DNA from: Rhodospirillales bacterium
GTDB taxonomy: Bacteria; Pseudomonadota; Alphaproteobacteria; Reyranellales; Reyranellaceae
Reading direction: 5' to 3'
Assembly: GCA_013205335.1 (NCBI GenBank)
Contig: JABMNB010000642.1
Coordinates: 1-8,974, forward strand
DNA: 8,974 bases
The position numbers were made by a program, and so were the translations under genes. Of the stretch, positions 1 to 7,200 are shown in pieces. Under the pieces are notes generated by a model that was given only the letters and a program-made list of their open reading frames with translations, was not told the origin of the DNA and did no database searches. Position 1 is the stretch's first letter, and every line of letters begins with the position of its first letter.

Positions 1-597
1 GACCAGGATCGAGACGCGGCGGCGGCCCGGCCTCTTCTCGCCCTCGCGGACCTTCGTGAGCTTGGCGAGGCCCGGCGCATCCTCGTGCTTCAGCATGACG
101 AGCTGCCTGAAGTCGTCGACAAGTCGTTCGAACACGCTGACCGGCAGGTAGACACCGGTCGTCTGAGGATAATCCTGATAGACGACAGGAATGTCAGGGC
201 CCAGCGCCTGGAAGACCTGCGCATAGTAATTGTAGATCCCGTCGTCGCCCTTGAGACCGGGAGGCGGCGCGACCATCACGCCCGAGGCGCCGGCGATCAT
301 CGCCTCGTGCGAGAGACGCCGGACATTCTCGAGCCCGGCATGGCTGACGCCGACGATCACCTGCCGGCCCTGCGCACGTCCGATCACGCGATTGACGACG
401 GAGATCGATTCGTCGGCGGTGAGCTTGTGTGCCTCACCCATCATTCCAAGCAGGGTGAAGCCGTGTACGCCGCAACCCAGATAAAAATCGGTCAGCGTAT
501 CGACGCTCTGTAAATCGACCGCGCCCTCGTCGGTGAAGGGCGTGGCGGCGATGATATAGACGCCTTTCGCCTGCTCGTTCAGTTTGCTCGATGACAT
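1..597 (-). CDS. Dihydrodipicolinate synthase family aldolase/lyase, 3'-truncated by window edge
   Basis: This is the N-terminal 199 residues of a TIM-barrel enzyme of the DapA/NanA family, which use a Schiff-base lysine to make or break C-C bonds of alpha-keto acids such as pyruvate. Family members are usually about 300 residues, so roughly the last third lies off the left edge. Seen: the opening GVYIIAATPFTDEGAVD (residues 12-28), the substrate-loop equivalent GMMGE (51-55), VMVAPPP (107-113), and the probable Schiff-base Lys170 in VMLKHEDAPG. True DapA has GTTGE in the loop and a catalytic Tyr three residues before the Pro of PxRTG. Here the loop is GMMGE, that Tyr position is Gln141 (YQDYPQTTG, with Tyr140 beside it), and the Arg is Thr146. 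Lysine biosynthesis is therefore unlikely; a catabolic keto-acid aldolase or dehydratase is more plausible. The ATG at 597-595 is preceded by GGGGAG, and an in-frame stop lies upstream at 654-652. It is divergent from the transporter operon. Family assignment is firm; the substrate is unknown. Confidence 0.9.
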   Translation of the reverse strand, partial: MSSSKLNEQAKGVYIIAATPFTDEGAVDLQSVDTLTDFYLGCGVHGFTLLGMMGEAHKLTADESISVVNRVIGRAQGRQVIVGVSHAGLENVRRLSHEAMIAGASGVMVAPPPGLKGDDGIYNYYAQVFQALGPDIPVVYQDYPQTTGVYLPVSVFERLVDDFRQLVMLKHEDAPGLAKLTKVREGEKRPGRRRVSILV

Positions 598-732
598 CGT
601 CGACGCTCCCCGGCGCGGTTCTTGCAAAGCCACTAGATGACGTAGCAGCGATCATGCCACTCGTCGGGCGCTTGTCGAGCGCCGCGGCGTCGGCCAGTGT
701 TCTTACCCGAAGAGGGGCAGGTTTCGAAGTAA
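598..732. promoter_or_regulatory. Divergent intergenic region between DapA-like gene and transporter operon
   Basis: This 135-base gap separates two genes reading away from each other, so it should hold the promoters for both. I see no convincing -35/-10 pair. The only neat structure is a 6-bp inverted repeat, GGCGCT (667-672) and AGCGCC (678-683), around a 5-base spacer. It could be an operator or chance in GC-rich DNA. The 3' end contains a purine-rich GAGGGGCAGG (712-721), a loose ribosome-binding candidate 11 bases before the permease ATG. The regulatory role is inferred from gene orientation only. Confidence 0.45.
606..611 (-). promoter_or_regulatory. Ribosome binding site of the DapA-like gene
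   Basis: Read on the minus strand, GGGGAG lies 8 bases before the ATG at 597-595. It supports this ATG as the start of the DapA-like gene. Confidence 0.65.
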
Positions 733-1671
733 ATGGCGCGGCATATCGCCCATCGGTTGATGATTTCGCTCCCCGTTCTTCTGGGCGTGCTGCTCATCGG
801 ATTCCTGTTGCTGCAGGTCGTGCCTACCGATCCGGCAACCGTGGTCGCCGGGCCGACCGCGACCAAGGCGGAAGTCGACGCCATCCGAAACGATCTTGGC
901 CTCAACCAGCCGCTCTGGGTCCAGTTTGGTCGCTATCTCGGCCGCGTCTTCCAGCTCGACCTCGGCCGCTCCATGATTTCCAACCGCGCCGTGGTCGACG
1001 AGATCGCCCTCACCCTGTGGCCGACCATCGAGCTGATGCTGGCCTGCCTGATCTGGGCGGTACCGCTCGGCATTACTTTGGGCACCCTGGCCGCCCGCCG
1101 TCGCGGCACGGTCATCGACCGCGCCATCATGGCCCTGTCGGTGATGGGCGTTTCTGTGCCCATCTTCTGGGTCGGCCTGCTGCTCATCCAGTATGTCGGC
1201 GGTGCCGGACTGTTGCCTTTCCAGGGACGCAACGGTCCGATCTGGACCGCCGATGGCTTCATGAGCATCATCCTGCCATCGATCACCCTGGGCGCCGTCT
1301 TCGTTGGCCCCGTCGCGCGCATGACGCGGACGTCATTACTCGAGACTCTGGGTGCCGACTATGTCCGTACCGCCCGCGCCAAGGGGGCCTCGGACTGGCG
1401 CGTCACCATCCGCCATGCGCTGCGCAACGCCATGATCCCCGTGGTGACGCTGGTCGGCCTGCAGATCGGCTTCCTGCTGGGCGGCTCGATCGTCACCGAG
1501 ACCATGTTCGCCTGGCCGGGCGTCGGCCGCATGGCGGTGGGCGCGATCACGTCGAGCGACTTCCCGCTGGCCCAGGGCGCGATCCTGATCCTCGCGGTCG
1601 GCTTCATGGCCATCAATCTGTTGGTCGACGTCCTCTACGCCTACCTCGACCCACGGATCGCGCGCGGATGA
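733..1671 (+). CDS. ABC transporter permease, DppB/OppB type (peptide/opine/nickel family)
   Basis: This 312-residue inner-membrane subunit forms half of the channel of a peptide-type ABC importer. About six hydrophobic segments are visible, near residues 9-30, 98-119, 131-152, 178-195, 235-255 and 280-303. The N-terminal helix ends in the family hallmark PTDPA (31-35), followed by a periplasmic stretch containing LGLNQPLWVQFGRYL (55-69). The cytoplasmic EAA loop that docks on the ATPase is at about 209-236, DYVRTARAKGASDWR then RHALRNAMIP. The C-terminus LYAYLDPRI (301-309) is typical of DppB. An in-frame TAA at 730-732 directly precedes the ATG, so no longer start exists; the next Met, residue 10, would cut into the first helix. 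The ribosome site is weak. Its stop overlaps the start of the next permease, indicating translational coupling and a heterodimeric channel. The transported solute cannot be read from the permease; small peptides are the family default. Confidence 0.95.
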   Translation: MARHIAHRLMISLPVLLGVLLIGFLLLQVVPTDPATVVAGPTATKAEVDAIRNDLGLNQPLWVQFGRYLGRVFQLDLGRSMISNRAVVDEIALTLWPTIELMLACLIWAVPLGITLGTLAARRRGTVIDRAIMALSVMGVSVPIFWVGLLLIQYVGGAGLLPFQGRNGPIWTADGFMSIILPSITLGAVFVGPVARMTRTSLLETLGADYVRTARAKGASDWRVTIRHALRNAMIPVVTLVGLQIGFLLGGSIVTETMFAWPGVGRMAVGAITSSDFPLAQGAILILAVGFMAINLLVDVLYAYLDPRIARG

Positions 1672-2573
1672 CCGACGCCGCCCTCCCTTTGCAGAGTCAG
1701 GCGGACCAGCGCGCGATCGCCGCGATCCGGCGAAAGAACGCCATCTGGCGACGCATCCTCAAGGACCCACCCGCGGCCGCGGCCGCCCTGTTCCTCATCG
1801 TGATCGTCGGCGCGGCGCTCCTCGCACCCTGGATCGCGCCGTTCGATCCCTATTCGTCCAACATGCGGCTGCGCCTCTGCCCGATCGGTGGCGCACGCTG
1901 CCCGGATTTCCTGCTGGGCGCCGACAATCAGGGCCGCGACATGGTCAGTCGCATCCTGTTCGGCCTGCGCGCCACACTCGGGATCGGCATCATCGCCGTC
2001 GTGGTCGGTGGCGGTCTCGGCGCGATGATCGGCCTGAGCGCAGCCTATTTCAAACGCCTCGACCAGCCGCTGATGCGCCTGGTCGACGTGCTGCTCTCCT
2101 TCCCGTCGATCCTGTTCGGCCTGGCCATTGCGGCCGTGCTGGGCACCGGCCTCTTCTCGCTGGTGATTGCGCTCAGCATCGCGTCGGTCCCCTCGATCGC
2201 CCGCATCGCCCGCGGCGCTGCGCAGTCGATCATGCAGCAGGAATACATGGAGGCGGGCCGAGCAGTGGGCCTGGGCGATGGAGCGCTGATCTGGCGCTAT
2301 CTCGCGCTCAACTGCTGGCCAACCATCCTGATCTACATGACCCTGCAACTGGGCCAGGCGATCCTGCTGGGCGCCGCTCTATCTTTTCTAGGACTCGGCG
2401 CTCAGCCGCCGACGGCCGAGCTGGGCAGCATGGCCGCCGATGGCCGCAAGTTCATGTCGATCGCGCCGCATGTCTCGACCTTGCCCTGCGCCGCGATCTT
2501 CCTCGTGGTTCTCGCGTTCAACGTACTGGGTGACGCCCTGCGCGACGCCCTCGATCCGAAGTTGCGGCAATAG
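1668..2573 (+). CDS. ABC transporter permease, DppC/OppC type
   Basis: This 301-residue protein is the second channel subunit. It has a charged cytoplasmic N-tail (1-35) and a first membrane helix at about 36-57. The DppC signature FLLGADNQGRDMVSRILFG (81-99) follows, with further hydrophobic segments near 102-128, 135-169, 222-244 and 268-290. The EAA loop is at 193-221 (YMEAGRAVGLGDGALIWRY); the usual His and Pro of the HxLPN part are Tyr211 and Leu214. SFLGLGAQPPTAELG (239-253) and the tail GDALRDALDPKLR (288-300) are also characteristic. The start is the ATG inside the ATGA shared with the stop of the preceding permease; the frame stays open further upstream, to 591, but that part is antiparallel-free shadow of the first permease read in another frame. 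Two cysteines, Cys71 and Cys78, sit in the periplasmic loop and could form a disulfide. The solute-binding protein gene follows after 25 bases. Confidence 0.95.
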   Translation: MTDAALPLQSQADQRAIAAIRRKNAIWRRILKDPPAAAAALFLIVIVGAALLAPWIAPFDPYSSNMRLRLCPIGGARCPDFLLGADNQGRDMVSRILFGLRATLGIGIIAVVVGGGLGAMIGLSAAYFKRLDQPLMRLVDVLLSFPSILFGLAIAAVLGTGLFSLVIALSIASVPSIARIARGAAQSIMQQEYMEAGRAVGLGDGALIWRYLALNCWPTILIYMTLQLGQAILLGAALSFLGLGAQPPTAELGSMAADGRKFMSIAPHVSTLPCAAIFLVVLAFNVLGDALRDALDPKLRQ

Positions 2574-2585
2574 ACCTGAGACGAC

Positions 2586-2591
2586 AGGAGG
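2586..2591 (+). promoter_or_regulatory. Strong Shine-Dalgarno of the solute-binding protein gene
   Basis: A perfect AGGAGG lies 7 bases before the ATG at 2599. It fixes that start over the longer open frame reaching back to 2440. It also suggests that the binding protein is translated more strongly than the two permeases, as expected for a subunit needed in excess. Confidence 0.85.
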
Positions 2592-2598
2592 TGTGGGA

Positions 2599-4188
2599 AT
2601 GAGCAAAATGACGAGCGTGAAACTGACATGGGCGGCGCTGGCCGCGATGGCCGCGGTCGGCGCAGCGGCGCCGGCGATGGCACAGAAGAACGTGACGATC
2701 GTGCGCGAGATCGACACCGATCGCTACGACCCGCACAAGTCGACCTCCCGGTCGGGCGCCGAAGTCATCTACATGATGGGCGACACGATGGTGAACCTCG
2801 ACTTCGACATGAAGACCCTGAAGCCCGGTCTTGCCACGAGCTGGACGGTCTCGCCCGACGGTCTCACCTACACCTTCAAACTCCGCGACGACGTCTCGTT
2901 TTGCAGCGGCAAGAAAATGACGGCCAAGGACATCGTCGCCACCTACGAGCGCTGGCTCGATCCCGAGACCAAGGGTCTCGTGAAGTGGCGGATGGGTGAT
3001 GTCGACAAGGTCACAGCGCCCGACGACGTCACGGTCGTGTACAAGCTCAAGAAGCCGTTCTCCGAGCTGCTCTACCAGATGACGCAGTATTTCCACACGG
3101 TCCTCAACGTCGACCAGGCCAAGCAGCTCGGGGCCGACTTCGGCGTCAAGGGCTTCGACGGTACCGGTCCCTATTGTTTCGAGAGCTGGACGCCGCGCGA
3201 CTCGACGGTGCTGACCAAGCACAAGGGCTACAAATGGGGCCCGCCAATCTATGACTATACCGAGGCCCAGGTCGACAAAGTCATCTGGAAAGTGGTCCCC
3301 GAGGAGAACACCCGGGTCACCGCGCTGCAGGCCGGCCAGGCCGATGCCAGCCAGTACGTGCCCTACTGGTCGATCAAGGAGCTGCAGGCCAACAAGAACC
3401 TCTCGGTCACCAAGGCCGAGAACTTCTTCTGGACCTACTTCATAGGCTTCAAGGTCGACAAGGCTCTGGTCAACGACGTGCGCGTCCGGCAGGCGATGAA
3501 CCTCGCCGTCGACCAGAAGGCGATCACCGAGGCCGTTACCTTCGGCTACGCCGAACCGGCCTCGACGATGCTGATGCCCAACGTCCTCGACTTCAATTCC
3601 AAGCTCAACAAGGCCGCCTACGGCGAGAACGTCAAGGAAGCCGAGAAGCTGCTCGACGAAGCCGGCTGGAAGAAGGGCCCGGACGGATTCCGTTACAAGG
3701 ACGGCAAGAAGCTCGCGCCGCTCATCTACGGCATCTCCGGCGCCTTCAAGGAGATCGCCGAAGCCGTCCAGGGCGATCTGCGCAAGGTGGGCATCGATCT
3801 GCAGATCCAGCTCTTCGACTCGACCGTGGCCTGGGGCAAGCTCGCCACGCAGGAGTTCGATGCTTTCGGCATGAGCTTTCCCTATGTCAGCGCCGGCGAT
3901 GCGCTGAACCTGTACTTCCGCTCGGCCAACACGCCGACCCCCAACCGCATGAACTGGAAGGACAAGGAAACCGACGAGCTGCTCGACAAGGGCTCGACCG
4001 CGCTCGACGAGGCCACCCGGGCAACGGCCTACCAGGCCGTGCAGCAGAAGGTTCACGACGCCTTCGTCTGGATTCCGCTGTTCCACGAACCGCTGTTCGT
4101 CGTGGCGGGCTCCAAGCTGAAGCCCATCAAGGCGCACGGTAACTACGGATGCGGCCTCTATAAGGGCCTGGGCATCGCCTACAAGTAG
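2599..4188 (+). CDS. Periplasmic solute-binding protein, family 5 (DppA/OppA type)
   Basis: This 529-residue exported protein captures the solute and delivers it to the permease pair just upstream. A Sec signal peptide is clear: basic start, hydrophobic run WAALAAMAAVGAAAPAMA, and probable cleavage after Ala28 (AMA|QK). No lipobox Cys is present, so it should be free in the periplasm. Family 5 features in order are a DPHKS stretch (44-48), KPGLATSWTVSPDGLTYTFK (75-94), MTAKDIVATYERW (107-119), GTGPYCFESW (188-197), VRVRQAMNLAVD (295-306), EAEKLLDEAGWKKG (347-360) and WIPLFHEP (491-498). Length matches the usual 500-550. The start is chosen from the AGGAGG and the signal peptide. Mature cysteines are at 102, 193 and 518; the first two lie in conserved motif regions and might pair. 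Peptide is the default solute, but opines, nickel-chelates or sugars are also handled by this family, so the ligand is unassigned. Confidence 0.95.
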   Translation: MSKMTSVKLTWAALAAMAAVGAAAPAMAQKNVTIVREIDTDRYDPHKSTSRSGAEVIYMMGDTMVNLDFDMKTLKPGLATSWTVSPDGLTYTFKLRDDVSFCSGKKMTAKDIVATYERWLDPETKGLVKWRMGDVDKVTAPDDVTVVYKLKKPFSELLYQMTQYFHTVLNVDQAKQLGADFGVKGFDGTGPYCFESWTPRDSTVLTKHKGYKWGPPIYDYTEAQVDKVIWKVVPEENTRVTALQAGQADASQYVPYWSIKELQANKNLSVTKAENFFWTYFIGFKVDKALVNDVRVRQAMNLAVDQKAITEAVTFGYAEPASTMLMPNVLDFNSKLNKAAYGENVKEAEKLLDEAGWKKGPDGFRYKDGKKLAPLIYGISGAFKEIAEAVQGDLRKVGIDLQIQLFDSTVAWGKLATQEFDAFGMSFPYVSAGDALNLYFRSANTPTPNRMNWKDKETDELLDKGSTALDEATRATAYQAVQQKVHDAFVWIPLFHEPLFVVAGSKLKPIKAHGNYGCGLYKGLGIAYK

Positions 4189-4199
4189 ACCTCGCTATC

Positions 4200-4263
4200 G
4201 CTTTCCCCCTCCCTGCCTCCCCCGTCATACGGGGGAGGTGGCCGAAGGCCGGAGGGGGAAAGC
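4200..4263. repeat. Cloverleaf-like palindromic intergenic repeat
   Basis: This 64-base element folds into three perfectly paired stems. The outer 13-bp stem joins 4200-4212 (GCTTTCCCCCTCC) with 4251-4263. Inside it, a 10-bp hairpin has CCTCCCCCGT at 4216-4225, loop CAT, and its complement at 4229-4238. A second hairpin is GGCC at 4240-4243, loop GAA, GGCC at 4247-4250. Only CTG (4213-4215) and T4239 are left unpaired at the junction. The pairing is read directly from the bases. The look, C-rich then G-rich with a GGCCGAAGGCC core, resembles dispersed extragenic repeats I know from alphaproteobacterial genomes. There is no trailing T-tract, so it is not a classical terminator, but it may stabilise or end the upstream transporter transcript. 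Confidence 0.85.
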
Positions 4264-4270
4264 CACCGAC

Positions 4271-4275
4271 AAGGA
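4271..4275 (+). promoter_or_regulatory. Ribosome binding site of gltB
   Basis: AAGGA lies 9 bases before the ATG at 4285, immediately outside the cloverleaf repeat. An in-frame TAA at 4276-4278 rules out any longer gltB product. Confidence 0.6.
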
Positions 4276-4284
4276 TAAAAGCCA

Positions 4285-7200
4285 ATGTCCGTCCTTCCCT
4301 TCGATGCCGAGCAGTTCGTCCGCGACTACAAGAGCGGAACGGAGAAGCTCACTGCGGCCTACGGCTACAATCCGGCCGAGGGACTCGACTCCTGCGGCGT
4401 CGGTCTCGTGGTCGCGCTGGACGGCAAGCGGCGCCGCGACGTGGTCGCCGCGGGCATCGATGCGCTGAAGGCCGTGTGGCACCGCGGCGCCGTCGACGCC
4501 GACGGCAAGACAGGCGACGGCGCCGGCATCCACGTCGAGATTCCGCAGGACTTCTTCAGGGAACATGTCCGCGACGCCAGCGGTGAGCTCCCGCAGGTCG
4601 GGCGACTGGCGGTCGGCATGGTGTTCCTGCCGCGTACCGATCTCGGCGCGCAGGAGCGGTGCCGCACCATTGTCGAGACCGAAATCCTCCGCTTCGGCCA
4701 CACGATCCTGGGCTGGCGGCAGGTGCCCGTCGACATATCGACCATCGGCGCCAAGGCCAACGAGACGCGGCCCGAGATCGAACAGATCCTGATCGGCCGC
4801 GGCGACGCGAAGCTCGACAATCGCGAATTCGAGAAGCAGCTCTACATCCTGCGCCGGCGCATGGAGAAGGCGGCGCTCACCGAGAACATCGCCGAGTTCT
4901 ACGTCTGCTCGCTGTCCTGCCGGTCGGTCGTCTACAAGGGCATGTTCCTGGCCGAGCATCTCAGCACCTTCTATCCTGATCTGCTCGACGAGCGTTTCAC
5001 CTCGCGCTTTGCGATCTTCCACCAGCGCTATTCGACCAACACCTTCCCGCAATGGAAGCTGGCACAGCCCTTCCGCGTGCTCGCCCACAATGGCGAGATC
5101 AACACCATCCTGGGCAACGTCAACTGGATGAAGAGCCACGAGGCGCGCCTCGAGCACGAGACGTTCGGTCGCTTCATCGAGGACCTGAAGCCGATCGTCC
5201 AGCCCGGCGCCTCCGATTCCTCAGCCCTCGACAACGTGTTCGAGCTGCTGGTCCGCGGCCATCGCAACCTGCCGATGGTCAAGACGATGATGATCCCCGA
5301 GGCCTCGGCCACGAATCCCAACGTGCCCCCGGAGCATCGGGCCATGTACAACTACGTCAACGGCGTCATGGAGCCGTGGGATGGGCCGGCCGCCATCGCC
5401 GCCGTGGCCGGCAAGTGGGCGCTGGTCGGGCTCGATCGCAACGGGCTGCGCCCGATGCGCTACGTGATGACGTCCGACGATCTGCTGATCGCCGGCTCCG
5501 AAGCCGGCATGGTGCCGCAGGACGAGGCCAAGATCATCGAGAAGGGCCGGTTGGGCCCGGGCGAAATGCTGGCCGTCGATATGGACCTGGCCAAGGTCTA
5601 CAAGGACCGCGAACTGAAGGACATGCTCGCGGCGACGCACGACTATGCGAGCTGGACGCAGCGCACGGTCGAACTCGATTCGCTGATCCGCCAGGATGCA
5701 CCGGCCACCGAACATTTCGAGGCGGACGAGCTGCGCCGCCGCCAGTTCGCGGCCGGCTGGTCGATAGAGGATCTCGAGACAATCCTCCATCCCATGGTCG
5801 AGGACGGCAAGGAGGCCGTCGGCTCGATGGGTGACGACGCGCCGCTGGCGGTGCTGAGCGACACCTATCGCGGCATGCATCACTATTTCCGCCAGAACTT
5901 CAGCCAGGTGACGAACCCGCCGATCGACAGCCTTCGCGAGCGCAACGTGATGACGATTCGCACGCGCCTGGGCAATCTCGGGAACATCCTCGACGAAACG
6001 CCCGACCAGAGCGAGATGCTGTCCCTGCAGTCGCCGATCGTGCTCAACGCCGAGTTCGAGGCGATGCGCAAGTACATGGGCGACACCGTGGCCCGCATCG
6101 ACTGCACCTTCGATCCCCGTCATGGCGACAAGAAGGGCGGCCTCGACGCGATGCGGCAGTCCTTCGAGCGCATCTGCAAGGAGGCCGAGGACGCCGTTCG
6201 CAGCGGCTGCCTGCACATCGTGCTGACCGACGCCAAGATCAACGCCGACTGCGCCGCGCTCCCGATGATCCTGGCCGCCGGCGCCGTTCACTCCTACCTG
6301 GTGCGCCAGTCGCTGCGCACCTTCACGTCGTTGAACGTGCGCTCGGGCGAATGCCTCGACGTGCATTATGCCGCCGTCATCATCGGCGTCGGCGCGACGA
6401 CGGTGAACCCTTACCTCGCCGAGGAAACGATCGCGGCCCGCCATGCGCGCGGCCTGTTCGGCAAGCTGTCGCTCGGCCAGTGTCTCGCCAACTTCAAGAA
6501 GGCGCTGGACGAGGGCCTGCTCAAGGTGATGTCCAAGATGGGCATCTCCGTCCTGTCGTCCTATCGCGGAGGCTGCAACTTCGAGGCGGTCGGCCTGTCG
6601 CGCTCGCTGGTGGCCGAGTTCTTCCCCGGCATGCCGTCGCGCATTTCGGGCATCGGCCTGCGCGGCGTGCAGGAGAAGATTGTCGAGCAGCATGCGCGTG
6701 CGTTCGACGAGGACGTGATCGCTCTGCCGATCGGCGGCTTCTACAAGGCTCGCCGCGGCGGCGACCGCCACAATTTCGAGGGCGTGCTGATCCACATGCT
6801 GCAGGACGCGGTGAACACCGAGTCCTACGCGAAGTATCGCAAGTATAGCGAGGCGGTGCGCCGCCAGCCGCCGATCAACCTGCGCGACCTGCTGGACTTC
6901 AAGACCGACCGCACCCCCGTCGCCCTCGACGACGTCGAGTCGATCACCGAGCTGCGCAAGCGCCTCGTGGCGCCCGGCATCTCGCTGGGCGCGCTGGGAC
7001 CGGAAGCGCACGAAACGCTGTCGATCGCGATGAACCGCATCGGCGCCAAGTCCGATTCCGGCGAGGGCGGCGAGGATCCCGCGCGCTACCGGCCGCGGCC
7101 CAATGGCGACAATGCCTCGTCGGCCATCAAGCAGGTCGCTTCGGGACGGTTTGGCGTCACCGCCGAATACCTGAACAACTGCCGCGAACTCGAGATCAAG

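Noticed and set aside
85..513. 142-codon plus-strand open frame and a 73-codon minus-strand frame (434-655) at the left edge
   Set aside because: Both are shadows of the DapA-like gene, whose own frame shows clear family motifs but lacks a stop because it runs off the window.
622..640. TTGCAA with a TAGATG nearby as a promoter for the permease operon
   Set aside because: The spacing is about 7 bases, far from 17, and at 17 bases there is only GCAGCG. I do not call a promoter.
591..1667. Open frame extending the second permease 359 codons upstream
   Set aside because: It overlaps the well-supported first permease in another frame and its translation is Arg/Pro/His-rich with no family motifs. 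The ATGA overlap at 1668 is the natural start.
2518..4137. 539-codon open frame on the minus strand over the binding-protein gene
   Set aside because: It has the same antisense codon-bias signature, with Gly/Leu/Val/Asp-rich repeats and no recognisable domain.
4200..4263. Rho-independent terminator after the binding-protein gene
   Set aside because: The stems are strong but the 3' side is followed by CACCGACAAGG, with no run of T, so a repeat is the better call.
4225..5157. 310-codon minus-strand open frame across the repeat and the start of gltB
   Set aside because: It covers the conserved gltB amidotransferase domain in antisense and its predicted start and end match no gene signal.
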